From Spinacia oleracea (Eukaryota; Streptophyta; Magnoliopsida; Caryophyllales; Amaranthaceae): a stretch of 64,000 bases of DNA. The translations under genes were made by a program, and so were the position numbers. Below are positions 46,946-60,394 of the stretch, piece by piece. The first letter of the stretch is position 1. The number at the start of each line of letters is the position of its first letter. The notes under the pieces were generated by a model, which was not told the origin of the DNA, searched no databases, and worked only from the letters and a program-made list of their open reading frames with translations. The DNA is taken from positions 101,839,157 to 101,903,156 of the forward strand of contig NC_079492.1 in NCBI RefSeq assembly GCF_020520425.1, in the 5' to 3' direction.

Positions 46946-47204
46946 TAAATTGCTGTATTTATTTTGAGATATTTGACGAAGAAGCAGCAAGCAAGTAGCA
47001 ACGTTCTTTTTTTTTTTTATCATTTTAATTCAATGTAAACTTTCAGGATTTTAATTTGCTTTAGATTATATTTTTATTTTTTAATTTATGCTATGGTTAG
47101 AGGTGGGTTAACTTGCCAAAAAGTGAAGTTGAGACCCCAAAGGGTAAAAAAAAAAGTGCAGGTCCCAAAAGATGAGACCCCATTCTATATCTTAACTCTT
47201 CTAT

Positions 47205-47495
47205 GTTGTTCGGATGGACCGGCCCGAAATTTTTGCGGGTTTGGGCAGAATTTTCCGGCCCGGTTTCCAGGCCCGGCCCGAAAATTTTATTTTTTTGGGC
47301 GGGTTTGGGAAATACAAAAATACACTTTTTAGTTATAAATTTGACTCGGCCCGAAAAGCCCGGTAGACCCGACCCGAATAACGGGCTTGGACACAAATTT
47401 TTGGCCCGAATCTTGGCCCGGCCCGACATAACGGGCTGATTTTTTACGCTCAAGCCCGACCCGAACCCGGCCAGGCCCGCCATTTGATCAGGTCT
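47205..47495. repeat. GGCCCG-rich tract
   Basis: Repeated GGCCCGAAA, GGCCCGGCCCG and GACCCGA phrases in both orientations. It resembles the subterminal arrays of some hAT-type elements, and the tract at 27435. No ends were identified. The open frames across it are repeat artefacts. Confidence 0.4.
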
Positions 47496-47818
47496 AGCGC
47501 TCATGTTGTATAATTAGTGGTAGAAATTTACTTGATAAGGAAGCATGTCGTTTTTACAAACCAAATTTTGTTATTTAATTTTCCGGTTGTACTATAGAGG
47601 GTTAAACTAATAAAATACAATCGTTTCAATGAAGCAATTTAAGAAACCTGATCGGACATCAGACAAAGCAATTGAGATTTGAGACACCCAAGAGGCTAAA
47701 ACACCTTATCTAGAGTTTTACGATGGTTACCAAGCCCTGGTAGTCTCGCATTCGAGTTACAACTTGGAAGATTTTGGGTTGAAGTGATTATAGACTTATA
47801 GGCATCACACTTATGAAC

Positions 47819-47950
47819 GCTACCAATGCTGTCTTGGCCTAGTGGTTAAGACTGAGGGCCTGTGTACAATAGGTCTCAGGTTCGAATCCCCCACCTCCAT
47901 TTGTAATTTATATTGCCCTAATGGCTCATTCGCACCATAAAAAAAAAAAA
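47819..47950 (+). mobile_element. tRNA-derived SINE
   Basis: A pol III A box (TGGCCTAGTGGTTAAG) and B box (GGTTCGAATCC) are spaced as in a tRNA, followed by a short unrelated body and a poly(A) tail. The 15-base flanks ATCACACTTATGAAC (47804-47818) and ATCACCCTTATGAAC (47951-47965) are target duplications with one mismatch, which fixes the ends. It is not a functional tRNA: no cloverleaf 3' half is present. Confidence 0.85.
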
Positions 47951-48057
47951 ATCACCCTTATGAACCCTAAAAGGGGCAAGAGAACAAGCAAACAAACAAG
48001 CATCATATGCTTTCAAAACCAACCACAGGGAGAGAGATTATTTGAAGCAATGAAATT

Positions 48058-51000
48058 TTAAGCAACTGGAATTTTAGGTTCTCCAAGATTCACAAAAGCC
48101 TGTGCCCGAGCAAGGCGTGCTGTTGCTGCATGCCATGATACAAGGTGGTTCATGAAAACATTTACATATTCCGCTCTATCATTCTGTTTGCAGAAACACA
48201 TATATTAGAAACCATTCAAACCCATAAGATGAAACAGTTTGGAGATAACCAAAAATGTTCATGTCTTACCTTATAATCCAAGTAGTATGCATGCTGCAAC
48301 ATGGTCAACATCGATCAAGTTAGATTTTCTTCTATTATAACAAATCACTCAATCATACTATTCCCTCCATCTCTTAATAATATTAAATTTTGTAAGGTTA
48401 AATGTTGTATCACCCTTAACTAAGAATTCAAAGAAAACTCCATTCCCTCCATCAAATGTGGCATGTTATTCAGGGATAGAGGAAGTAATAGATAGGAATA
48501 CTATGCAAGAACATTTATGGAGATCAAGAGAAAACAACAAGTACCTCCCACAAATCCAAGCATATGATGGGCTGTACAAGAAAGGAATTTGATTCAGTTA
48601 GGTTCACAGAGGTGGTCCTTGCTAAACACAAACCAAATTGAAATATCTTCGAGGAGAATATCTTACGATATCATCCCAGAGAATAGGAGTGACTGCATTG
48701 GATGTCTTAACAACTGCAAGTTGCTTCTCCTTCCTCTTCACTACAAAACCGAAGACGGGTAGACATACGAGCATTAAATCACGGCAAAAACTACAACCGG
48801 CTGTTCAAGTACACATAATGAATATCTTGAGTCGCAGGAAGTTTTTTTTGCAAAGGGAGATAACCAATACCCCCAAAGTAATTAAGCTATAGTACTTCAG
48901 AAGACTTACAAACAAGCCAAACCCAGCCAGAACCAAAGAGCGTCATGGCTGCCTCTATAAATTTCTCTTTAAAGTTTGGGAAAGAACCAAAATCTTTTTC
49001 TATCTGCTGAAGAAGACCCAGTGTTGGAGACTCCCCGCCTCCAGGTTGCATGGATTCCCAGAAAAAGTCATGATTCCAGACCTAAATATGTCTACAATCA
49101 TAAGACAACTTCCACAGCGCAAAACATCCCTTTAGCTTTAACTATAAGAATTACCCCTAGAATAAAGTTGTCCAACAAAACACAGGTTAAACCACATAAA
49201 CACACACACAAACACAAAAAGAATCCTCCAAGGATAGCTATGCCTGTAATTTAGCTATTGAAATTGTTTTTAAAAATGTCAACACAGAAGAATGTTAAAG
49301 TAATCAAATGTAGCAGATGTCTGTTGCAACGTGAAATGGGTTCAAGTCTTATATCAAAATATGATCTGTCGTTTCCTTCAAAAAAAATTGTTCTGCCTCA
49401 TTGAAAGAACTCTTCCTGATTTTAAAGACTTTCTGTGCCTCTGTGCAGTGTTGCTTATAGGGATTCCTGATAAAAAGTTACTGCTAGCAGCTACGCAATG
49501 TAAATACTGCCGATTAAAGTGTTATTGGGATCTGGAACAAAAAAAATGTTTTAGGGATCATTGGATCCCAAACCAGACTGCATGAAAGTTTGGTGTTAAC
49601 GGCTCTCGTATTAAAGAAAATGTGTTGAAAAGTTGAAAACATATAGTACCTCTCCCAAAAGAGAAACCTGCTAGAATGCAAATCTGGCATTATAGAGTCT
49701 AACCAGAAAGCAGCTAATATGATAATACTGTCCGAACTAGGATTGACAGGAAAACAGGTAATAAGATTGGTATCTTATTTCTTCGTACTAATTCTAAAGT
49801 CAGAACCATCCTATGAACTGATTCCTGGGATCATCCCAGGGAGTCTTACTAGCAATGTTTAGAGTCACTGAGTCAGTTGTATGTTTATTCTTGAAAATAC
49901 CCGTGATTTGTGGTACGTCATTTTTACCTTGAATGTTCCATGGTTATAACTTATAAGAATGCACATCCAATTGGTCATTAGAAGTATACAATATTAAGAT
50001 AATAAAGCAATCTTATAATTCCGGCCCTTTGAGTTTAAGGCTTATCAACACCAAAGTTCAACAGAATTATGTAGTTCAAAAGTGATAAAGAGTTTATCAA
50101 TAACTTTAGGCATTGAAAGTATGTCAACTAGGAAGCAAGTAAATAGGTGGAAACACGAATATATACTGCTGGCACATGTCCTGAAAAAAGGACCAAAATG
50201 CTGCATATGAAATATTCAAACCATAGGTACAGGAACAAGAATGAAATTCTTTCAATATTCACATTTAGACCAGTAGGCCTTACAGATAGGCAAAACACAC
50301 TACTGATCCTCATCGTGCTAAATGAAATCATCTAGAAAGATTTCAAAAACAATTACAGGTACAGGCACCAATGGACCATGTCATTAAGGGTCAGCTACTT
50401 GGAAACTAGAAAAATACATCAGAAAGAAGCAACTGCTGTATATATTTTAATAATTCAATAACATAAACATACCTGAGCAGCATCATTGAATTCAGGCAAG
50501 GGATTTCCATAATTGTAGGTTACTTTCACAAGTTCATCCATAGTATGGCCATATAGTGTGTCGCTTCTACTTAAATGTCTATTCAAAGCTTCCAAGTAAT
50601 TTCTATGTTGCACTCCCCAATGTGACTCCAGAGTTTTCTGGCTCATATATGGTTCTAATGCATCCTGCAATTTATGGGAATAAACAATGAGAGGAAGGAC
50701 TTAAAAAGATAGGAACACATAAGGACTTTTGACATACAGAAAAAATTAGGTACAGGGGGTAAGGGGCGTTAGCCCTTTCAACTCTAGTAACTAATCTTTG
50801 AGGAATGGGGGAAATAAAACATAACAGGGAACTCCATACGACCAAGGAACATGAAGATAGAAGGAAATCAACGAAGTTTCAAACATAAAAAGAAAAAAAA
50901 TGAGGAAAGAAGTTTTTCCCTTTCTTTTTGACTGCTCATTCTTTTTTCTAAACCTTAATGTAGTTAAGAATGTCTTAGTTACAATGCCAACTTCAGAGGT

Positions 51001-52871
51001 AACACCATTATAACATGAACACAAAATGAAATTGTACATTTAACTTTTAGGAGGTTTGGGGGTGGGGTTCTACTCCATGTCATATACATAAAACATGCAG
51101 ACATCTTTGTAACTTGAGCTCTAAAAAATCATCCATCAATACTAGTACAAATTAGTTAGGATTTTGGGAGAAGCATCAAGGCAAACTTAGCAATTTGGAA
51201 TGTGTCGATTATTGTCTATAGCCTATATTCTTGTGAAAATACATGAACATCCTAATAAAAAGTTTCTGAAGCAAACTTAGTTCATTCTGAACTGTCAAGG
51301 CGTTAAATCCATGTATTCCAGCTTCATTGATAGTAGAGGAAAACGGAATAAAATCCAAATGGGGGAAGCAAATTTCACCAGGATAACTTACAAGGTTATA
51401 GGGAGGCTTTTTCAGCCCATAGTAAGCAACAACTCCAGGCCTTCTTTTCGAACCTTCATCTCTTCTTTTCTGATGCAGGGAATAACAACAATTAGAAACA
51501 TATACATGTTATACAGCTTAATAGGAAATAACTATCTTACGACAAAATACAGCATTGTCAAATCCCACAGTAGTTAACAGAAAAAAAATTCCAAACCTGT
51601 ATATAAGCTGAAATAAAACGACTTCCTTTTATAGTTTATACAAGGCCAAATGCAGAACAAATATCTATAAAAGACTACCACATCTGATAGCATGTATATA
51701 ATCCGCATATATTTCAGGTAGTTTACTTATGTCTTATACTGTAATAGTGTAATACCTATGTGGACTTGTATAAATATTTACTCAATGCAGTACAATTTTG
51801 ACCAATGACGCTTTCCTACAACATCCATCGGACAGCCACTTGATTAGAGATGAAAGGCATCACCAGGAGTTCAGGAATGTACTTAATCTCAAGTTTTGCA
51901 AAGTATCTCATCTTTGACAGTACACCTAAATACCCGATATGCTAAACACATATCCAAATCAACATGTATAGCAGCACCAAATTTCAACAACAAGAAAGCG
52001 AGATTAAGGCAACTACATTAACTGGACCCAATACTTGAAAGAAAAAGGACATTAAAGCAAACCAGCTTCCAAAGGAGAATCAAGATCTCGTAACAGTAAC
52101 AGACTTGGAAAAACTATCCAAAACCAATATGAAAGCTCATAATATGTATTGCGCTTGCCTTGATTATACAACACCCGAGAAGTGCCCCAATTCAGCATAT
52201 ATTTTGTCCTAAATTGAAGTCTACAATATCATACACTACTATGTTAAGTACTCCCTCCGTCCCTTAATACTCGCACCGCTTTCCTTTCCGGGCCGTCCCT
52301 TAATACTTGCACCGCTTTTATAAATGGAAATTTTTAACAATATTATATTATTTCTCACACTTACCTACTACCCCACCTACACCCCTATTCTTTACAAAAA
52401 ATTATTTAAAAATTCACATGCTCCACTCACCACTCCCCACCTCTTACACATTTTGTACTAACAATATTAAAAAATTACCCCACTATCAACTAACACCATT
52501 AAATTAATAAGTCAATTCAAATTTCTTAAACTCCGCACCGGTCAAAGCGGTGCGAGTATTAAGGGACGGAGGGAGTATCCAACATCAGTACTTGAAACCC
52601 GAATGTATATTTATACTACCAGAGGCACATAGTACTACTAAGTGCTAACAACTCCAAGCAACAAACATCCCGATTCCAACAATGGTGAAATAGTACAAGT
52701 AAAAACAAAATTCTCACAATTGAATAAATTAAGGATAAGAACGTCAAGAATAACAATAACAAAATAAAAATATAATACCTGATTAAAAAAAGTTGGGCAT
52801 TTAATCCTGGAAGATAAGCCATTGGCATGAAGAGGTGAGCTAACAGGATTAGTGGCAGTTAAGCTTCCCAT
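48058..52871 (-). CDS. FSD3: Iron superoxide dismutase, chloroplastic, FSD3 type
   Basis: It dismutates superoxide in plastids. In Arabidopsis FSD3 is also PAP4, a subunit associated with the plastid-encoded RNA polymerase in the nucleoid. Eight exons on the minus strand: 52871-52779, 51469-51392, 50664-50473, 49081-48910, 48740-48667, 48571-48545, 48293-48270, 48183-48058; 786 nt, 261 aa, all GT-AG. Residues 1-45 are transit-like. Iron ligands are His72 (ESHWGVQH), His125 (VWNHDFFW), Asp209 and His213 (DLWEHAYYLDY). FGSGW and the C-terminal VNLGEPKIPVA ending support FSD3 rather than FSD2, which has an acidic tail. Two exons are only 24 and 27 bases. A leader intron is likely (acceptor at 52890). 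Confidence 0.95.
52251..52575. mobile_element. Stowaway/mariner-like MITE in FSD3 intron 1
   Basis: Long near-perfect ends CTCCCTCCGTCCCTTAATAC with TA duplications at 52249-52250 and 52576-52577. The inverted arms extend to AAAGCGGTG. It lies in the intron between 52779 and 51469. Confidence 0.9.
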
Positions 52872-52889
52872 TTCTGATTTTCCAACTCC

Positions 52890-53877
52890 CTACACGATAA
52901 AAATTAACATAAAACAACAATTAATCAAAACTAAAACAAAATCATTATTTTTTTTTGATATTATTAAACTCACAGCTAAACAAACTTATAGGACCAAGAA
53001 CAATAACAAAATAAAGCCCCACAATTATGCAGAAATGTTGGGTTTCAAAATTGGATTCATGAGTAAAATTGAGAGAGGAAGCAATTACAATTTCTGGGTG
53101 AACAATTAACAAACTAAGAGAAGAAAAAGATGACCTTACTAGTTAGCAGCATGAACTAGGAAGAGGGGTTTTGGGGGTTTAGCCTAGCCGTTCAGGGCTT
53201 CAATTAATTACTCGTATTTTATTTGGGGTGAATAAGTCGCGGGATAATGAACCATTTCGACAAAGCTGGATAACGACGTAAATCAGATTTTGATTAAAAT
53301 AAATTCTTTTGTACTCCGTATGCAATTTTTAAGGGCGAGAATATTAAAAGATTTTTACCAAAAGAAAATATTAATTTCTAAAGTCGTTATTTGATTTTAT
53401 GTTCTTTTTGACGGAATTTTATATACAACTTGTTTAGGCTTTGTTTAGCATGAAAATATACATTAAAGTATTATATTATTTTAATATCGTGGAAATAATC
53501 AGGTAACAAACTAACAATCAACCACCACAATTACTATACCCATGGTTTTCTATCATGTCAATTTTTATGTACTTGAGAAATGAGATAAAATAGGAAGAAA
53601 CATAAAAATGAAAAAGAATAAATGAAAATGCCTAAATTGAAGGGCCATGGTAGACTACGAGCCAAACAATTCGAGTTACTAAAAATGAAAAATCATTGAC
53701 CAAATCTTTTCTCAAAGAAAGAGAGGGAAATTCATTGTCAAAACTTTAATGTCTTTTGTGGTTGTTTATTTTGTGGTAGGTATTATATTATTTTCTTTTT
53801 CAATTCTTCAAAAAAATTGAAGGATTTCCTAACATTAATCGTTTCTAGCTTCTTGCATTGTATATACACTTACCATC
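52890..53877. promoter_or_regulatory. Shared upstream region of FSD3 and the unknown acidic-protein gene
   Basis: The two genes are divergent, with start codons 1.0 kb apart. The left part contains the FSD3 leader exon and intron (donor candidates near 53140-53150). No other gene is seen. Bidirectional regulation is possible but not shown. Confidence 0.5.
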
Positions 53878-56800
53878 ATGAAAAGTTTCAATTTCAATAT
53901 CCATGATATGAAGATTGACTTCAATGATGCAAAAATTTTGACGAAAGCATGTTTTCAATATTTGATGAAAACATGTTATCAATGGGCAAAAGACCATCCT
54001 CTTGTTACTAGTGTTCTATTATTCTTCTACCTTTTGTATATTTTCTTCCCTTCCCTCTTTGGCGTTCTTTTCTATGCATTTCCACTCGTAATTTGTCTTG
54101 CAATTCTTCATGGAGGACCGCAGTTTAGCTTTGAAAATCATCGATACAACACGAAGAATGATAATGTAGCCAACGCTAGAAGTGTTTGTGACTTCACATC
54201 GATTGATCATAATAATAATCGTGACCCTTGTCTACAAACCCGAATGAGTAAAAGAACATTTACGAAGGTAGAAAAAAACTCACAAAGTCCTACAAGTATT
54301 AGTCCTAATCGTTCTGACACGGAATCACAAAGTGAAGAAGACGAGGCAAACGATCAAGAGAAAAATAAGCTCGTGGTAGAATGGACAGATTATGATCAAA
54401 AAAATTTAATGGATCTTGGTTCATCGGAGATAGAAAGGAATAAGAGACTAGAAAGTTTGATAGCAAAGCGAAGGGCACGTAAGATGTTTAGTATGCAACC
54501 TAGGAGGAATAATTTGTACTCGTTTGATCAACATGATCAAATAGACCACCAAGTTATGGGTTCTATTATCGTGTCGAGAGAAGATATTGAAAATTGTGAT
54601 CATCAACCGGGGTCAGCGCCTTCTGTATTGCTTCCTACACGAAATCCTTTCGATCTTCCTTACGATCCACATGAGGAGAAACCTATTCTTACAGGTGGTA
54701 GTTTTGACGAAGAGTTCTTTTTTGATGAACAACATAGAGATTTGTTGAAGAATCATTTTACTTTGCGTAATAATAACCGCGACTTTAGTTTAATGGATGA
54801 ATTTAAGGATAACCATCATGTTCTTCCTAGCTTTTTTACAAGACCAAGGGTGATATCATCAGATAATACAAGAATAACGCGGTTTAGAAGGGAGTCTGGT
54901 AAGGATTTTTCTAAGTGTTTGGTTTGTAAGTCATGGCTAATACATTTTTGCTTACAAATTTAATTTATAGGTTAGTTTGGTTGACTGGTTTTTATTTATT
55001 TTATAAAAAAAATTGTTTCTTTATAGATGCAGAAGAAAGACTTAAAGAGATCGTAGACGAACTATCAATGAGAGAAGGTACTAGCAATTTTAACTATTCA
55101 CATATCTGACCAATTTGACACTTAATTTTCTTACCATACCTAATAAGAAATAGTATGTAGATGGATAGGAGATAGCAGACATGTCATGTGGTTTGGCAAT
55201 TAGTAAACCGTTATACAGTCTCTTACAAGATTATTATGTAATTTAAATTATACTAGGTAAAATAATTCTTATTTCAAAGCTTTATTTAGGTTTTTATTTG
55301 TTTATATTCCCCCAATTGTAGAGAATGATCAAGCAAGAGATCAACATGAAGAGTCTCCTCAAGAAGGTGGGGATATGCTCATTTACAAATTATTTTACTA
55401 AAAAATGTATCCTCCTTAATTAGTATTTTTTTAATAATATTTTTTAACTTAACACTATTTTTTTTTCCTTTTATTGCATTCTTATAGTTCAACAAAACCG
55501 AATTCAGAGTGATAATCATGACGAAGACCCAATTTTTGAAAATCCTTTTGCCACCAATAATGAGATTATAGGCTCTAATCACTTTGCAAATCTAAGAGGG
55601 AACAAAGAAATAGAAGTACTAGCCAACACAAATGATGAAGATCATCACAATATTGTGCACATGGAATTAGAATCAATTTGTTCTTCTACAAGAGATGATC
55701 ATGTTCAACCCACACAAGACCATGACGTATTGTCTGATTACAAGGGACATGTCGACGATGATGGCGGAGAGAGTTCATCATCGTCATCTTCAGTCGATAT
55801 TAGGGCTCGTTTCAATGCAACCAAGAATGAGGCGTTTAGAAACTCGGTAAGAAAGGTCCTTACTTGCTTGGCAGCATTCCCTAGGAACAAAGGCTTGTTA
55901 CAACCAAGTGATCTACGTGATATCCTAACATGCAACACTAGTCCTACCGATGTTACAACTACTAAGATGCAGGTACTCGACTACCCGTGAATCCATTGTA
56001 CTCCGTCCATATTATAATGTTCTAAACCAAGAAAACCGCGCGCGAAAATTCAGACATTTAAATTCTGGTTAAAATTTGAGCTCTAGTCAAATTTATCACC
56101 CAACAACAATGAATATAAAATTTATGTTTATATACAAGAGTAATTTTGTCTATCGTTGTTATCAATTTATCATATCCTATTTTTAGAAACCTAAAATCTA
56201 CCACTATATATTGCAGGAACGATCATTTTACACTAAGTCAGACGTATCAGTTGCATCATCTGACTTGCAAGTCGAGGTCTCAGAAGTTGGGTCCCCACCA
56301 ATGGCAGTTGTGGAAGCAAACTCTCCAACTGATCATGAATCGTACGATGGAGACGTCGACAAAGATGTTAATTCAATAGATGACGAAGAGTTATGGGGTG
56401 TGTCACCCCATCCAACCAAACTAGGTGGGTTTGGAATGAACTTTAAGCTAAATGATAGTTTAATGGAAGAAGAGAAGGAAAATCGAATGGCCATAAACTT
56501 ATGTAATAATATTGGTGTCCATAATAATAATGAATGTGATCCATCACATGCATTAAGGTTGATGGAGGTGGAAGAGGGAGGCGACGATGATCAACGAACT
56601 ACACTGACGAGGGTAGTTTCGTCATTATCCCCACGGTATACATTTCCTATCGAGGGTAAGAAAAAACTTGATGTAGATCTCCAGAGTACTAATGGAGATA
56701 TTTTGGAGTCTGGGTCATCATCATCATCATCAGAGAGTTTGACATCTCAAATGCATAATAAAGCAGAACATCTTGTAGAGTATTTGGCAAATATACCTCC

Positions 56801-57985
56801 TAGTGAATGTGGCTCTAATTTTTTAGAGGTATGCGAAACAAAACCTTTCCGTACTACGTCCCACTGCCTCTGTTTTTGAAGTTTCTAAACAATTTTTAAT
56901 TTTCGTCCCCGGACCTTGTTAGACCCATCTTGATATATGTATTTTCAAAAAATTTAAATTTTTTAAAAAGTTCACACACTAAATTGGATATATTTTATGG
57001 CTAAAGATTGCATTGGAGGTCATGGAAATAATAAAATTTAAGAACTTTCAGAAAATGAGTAGTATTAGTTAATTATGTATACAGTAATTTAATTACCTCA
57101 TATATTTTTACGTAAAAATTAAAATATGGTCCAAAACCAAGATGTATATGGTACAACTGGTGCCTGGGTAGTGTCATGAACATGCATGCATGCATGGTAC
57201 AACTGGTAGTACCACACGGTGGTGAAGAAACGATATGTTAGGGACTAATACATTAACATTGTGATAGGATGTGGAGCGATCATCTCATGTTAGAGAGCCA
57301 AGCACGAGGGAGAGAATTCAGGATGAGTCGAATTCAATATCCGCGATTGGTGACAACACAGAAGACTTGAAAGAAGGATCTCAAGGAAGTAGTGACATTT
57401 CAGAAGAAAATACTTTTACAAGCCTAATACAAGCAGAAAAAGAGAAAAGCTCGACTTCTAATGAATTTCATGCATATGATCAAGGTTCATTCATTACTCA
57501 ACAAAATGAACACCTAAGAAGAATAGAGGTAAAAACTGAAACTTATTTTAAAGGAATTCAAGTCTTTTATCTCACAATTTGCGTACGTACTACTTATTTG
57601 TCACTTTAAATTATTGTTTTATGTTAGTGTAATTAAACTAGTAAATAAAAAGTGGTGGACTATACTAATATCAACCAATAATATATATAAGACGGAAAAA
57701 AACAATATTCCGTGAAATATGAGACTGTAGATCTATATTATAACCCAAGGCGTAAAATCTTGAAAACATAATCTTAAAAACATTTAGAATTGAGTTAATA
57801 ATCTTGAGGTATATGTGCAGGATGAAAGTGGAGTTTTAGGAGCAAACGAGAAAGAAACGAATTCTAGGCCAAAGGAAGTAATTTCTGATTCAAACTCTAC
57901 TACCTGTCAAGAAGATATCTTGGATCAATTGAGATTGGAAGATGATATGAAAATTAAACCACAAATTCCTCTCCAAGATCGATGA
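53878..57985 (+). CDS. Acidic membrane-anchored protein of unknown function
   Basis: Seven exons, 53878-54898, 55027-55077, 55322-55366, 55488-55972, 56217-56828, 57268-57528 and 57821-57985, all GT-AG, give 2640 nt (879 aa) with every phase consistent. Residues about 40-77 form a hydrophobic hairpin (TSVLLFFYLLYIFF, FGVLFYAFPLVICLAIL). The rest is hydrophilic, rich in Asp, Glu, Ser and Asn, with Ser runs (SSSSSSS) and a more conserved block NPFDLPYDPHEEKP. This layout fits the plant family annotated as dentin sialophosphoprotein-like or uncharacterised; that match is from memory and modest. No enzyme motif is visible. The N-terminal hairpin suggests an ER or other membrane anchor with a long cytosolic tail. 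Confidence 0.85.
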
Positions 57986-59057
57986 AATTAAAGACAAAAT
58001 CATGTACTTAATACCAAATTATTCATGTACATAATTGCATTGTGTAACATAGGTACACCCGTGAATACCCTTCATACTATTAACGATCTCAAGTTATATG
58101 ACAATGGATATATAGGATGATGATTCGATTTCACAAGAGAATACTAAAGAAACCAACCTTCCCTCAAATGAATCAAAGGGCGATAGGATCAAAGACAACA
58201 TGCCTCAATTAGCGAAAGTATAACATGTTGATAAGGTGATACTGAGCTCAAATGAGGCAATTAACCAGGAGAATGTGCCAAAATAATAAGCTATACTTTT
58301 AGATTGGAAAATTCAAGTTAGAAATGCATCACAAGTTATATTCAATGATTAGCCAAGAAACACAACATATTGTCAACCTTTATAGCACATGAGATTGAGA
58401 AAATGTATAAAATATCCGAATGTAATTTTAACTTTTCGTTTAATTTTGGAGGTGTTGTCAAACAAAAAGAAAAAAAATAACGTATGTGCTAGCTTAGTCA
58501 ATGCCTCAATGGTTTAGGAGTTACATGAGTATGCCGCAATGTATACTTATACAATGTAGTAGTTCCAACTAAGCTAGAGAGTAGGAAAAAAACCCAAAAT
58601 TTCCCATTTAAATTCCCTTTGAGAGGGACCATAGATTCACAATAATAACTATTTTTCCGAAAATAATAAATGGGAATTTTGTCGTAAATCCCCAAATCTC
58701 TACGATTTTAGAAAATATATGTAATGCTTATGTGCATATGCATTTATTAGGGATTGTATGATTATATCTTTTTTTTTCTAAGCAATGCATTTTTTGTGTG
58801 TGTGTGTGACTAGAGTCATGTCAGAGTTTACCGGATGCTTGAATTGGAGTTCGTAACAATGCTTTCTATCTATCAGACACGATTTTATCATGAATTCCAA
58901 AATCAATTTACTAATAAAGTAACGAAGATCGAATATTTTTTATTTGATTTTACTTTGGATATTAGCTTTGGATTGAAATATTTTGGATTAGTACGAGGAC
59001 CTTCTTTTTCTTGAACCAAACTAATATTGCAAATGCTTAAAAATACGGTATTTTGAA
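57986..59057. other. Spacer without supported features
   Basis: AT-rich, with a short (TG)n run near 58794. No gene or clear repeat. An exon-like remnant at 58108-58220 with acidic/Ser-rich reading could be an abandoned or alternative 3' exon of the preceding gene, but it contains stops. Confidence 0.4.
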
Positions 59058-60221
59058 GAGTAAAGGATTGAAATGAACCCTTAACTTTTCCAAAAGTCTT
59101 AGTTTAGTCCCTAAATTTGCAAATGTGTCAGTTTGGTCCCAAGTTGGATGGAAGCCGCTAAAAGTGATAACGGTGCTAGTTTTTCCGTTAAAGTCCATCA
59201 AATAAAATGGAAAATTAAAATTACAGCACTATAAGACAAATTTAGTTAAGTTAGTTACAAAAAATATTATGACTTAGCTTTTTGCCAAAAATAATTTTAT
59301 TGAAACCCAACATCTACCACAAATATACAACATAAATTAATTGAACTCATGTCTTCTATACCACCAGCAAGTTCACATTTCTCCGAAACTTTCTCAACAA
59401 TTCAGGCAACTAAGTAATTTCATGTTAGAACAAAAAAAAACAACACTAATTTCTCTATCTTGTTCATGAATTATACCTCTTACAAATCAAAAGTTTCAAA
59501 AATTAAATTCAATAATTGTGCAACTTTTCTCTTGTATGTCCTTTAAAATTCAACAATCAAGTCAATATGAAGTACCTTAACAGAGGAACAAAGCTCCGAC
59601 ACCTTCATGCAGTGTAATTGCAAGGGTTAATCGAATTGTAATTAAGCGATATGATATTGGGTGTAATTGCGCATATCCTTGCTATTTTGGAGAAGAGGAA
59701 GAAGGTGGAGGATAATGGTTTAAGGAAGGACGCTGATAATGTCGTCGCCAATGCCACTATCAGAGCTCTTAAGGGTCTAAAGTTGGAGAAGTCTTCGATT
59801 TAGGAGTAATTAATGGTGGTAAAAGTAGGGATGCGTTTCGATAAGACGTTATTAATTAATACGATGGAAAGGAAATCGTTTTACATTCCGTTGTTTAAGA
59901 TTTATAGTGGTGTTGTTGGTCTTATGATTATGATACATAAGACGGGAGTGATTTGAGAATTATTTTTGTCAAAAAGCTAAATCATAATAACTATTTTTGG
60001 TAAATAAGCTAAATAATAGAAGCTAATTTACCTAAATTTGTCATTCGATGCTTTTTTCCCTTTTATTTGATGGACTTAACTGTCAAACTGATGTAAGTTA
60101 ATCAAAATGTTAGCTTATAACATTTTCCATCCAATTTGAGGGACTAAACTCAGATGTTTGGAACTCGAAGGACCAAACTGAGACTTTTCCATAGTTAAGG
60201 GTTTGGTAGTATATTTTACTC
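59058..60221. mobile_element. Long-TIR DNA transposon (MULE-like) with an internal open frame
   Basis: Imperfect terminal inverted repeats of about 230 bases (59058-59300 against 59965-60221) share phrases such as AACCCTTAAC, AGTTTAGTCCC and CGGAAAAACTAGC-like blocks. The middle is unlike the arms and has a 50-codon frame (59651-59803). No target duplication was recognised, so the class is uncertain. Confidence 0.6.
59651..59803 (+). pseudogene. Possible captured gene fragment inside the 59058 element
   Basis: A 50-residue frame starting MILGVIAHILAILEKRKK and ending LKGLKLEKSSI, noticeably less AT-rich than its surroundings. I do not recognise it. It could be a fragment of a host gene carried by the element or a chance frame. 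Confidence 0.3.
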
Positions 60222-60394
60222 GTCTTTTTGTGTTTATAAGACCATATTGTGGTGGGTTGGCCCTAAGATGTGATCACACTAGTATTTTTTTTTTAATTTT
60301 TTTTTGGCAAGTGAACGCTCATTGAACTATGCAACTCATAAGTGCAACTATTTGGCTCCTAAGTGAATTATTTGTTTGTCACTTAAAAATTAGT

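Noticed and set aside
47093-47504. A proline-rich coding gene
   Set aside because: GGCCCG repeats open frames on both strands; the signal is repeat composition.
47820-47892. A possible tRNA gene
   Set aside because: It has A and B boxes, but the acceptor and T-arm pairing are lacking, and a poly(A) tail with target duplications shows a SINE.
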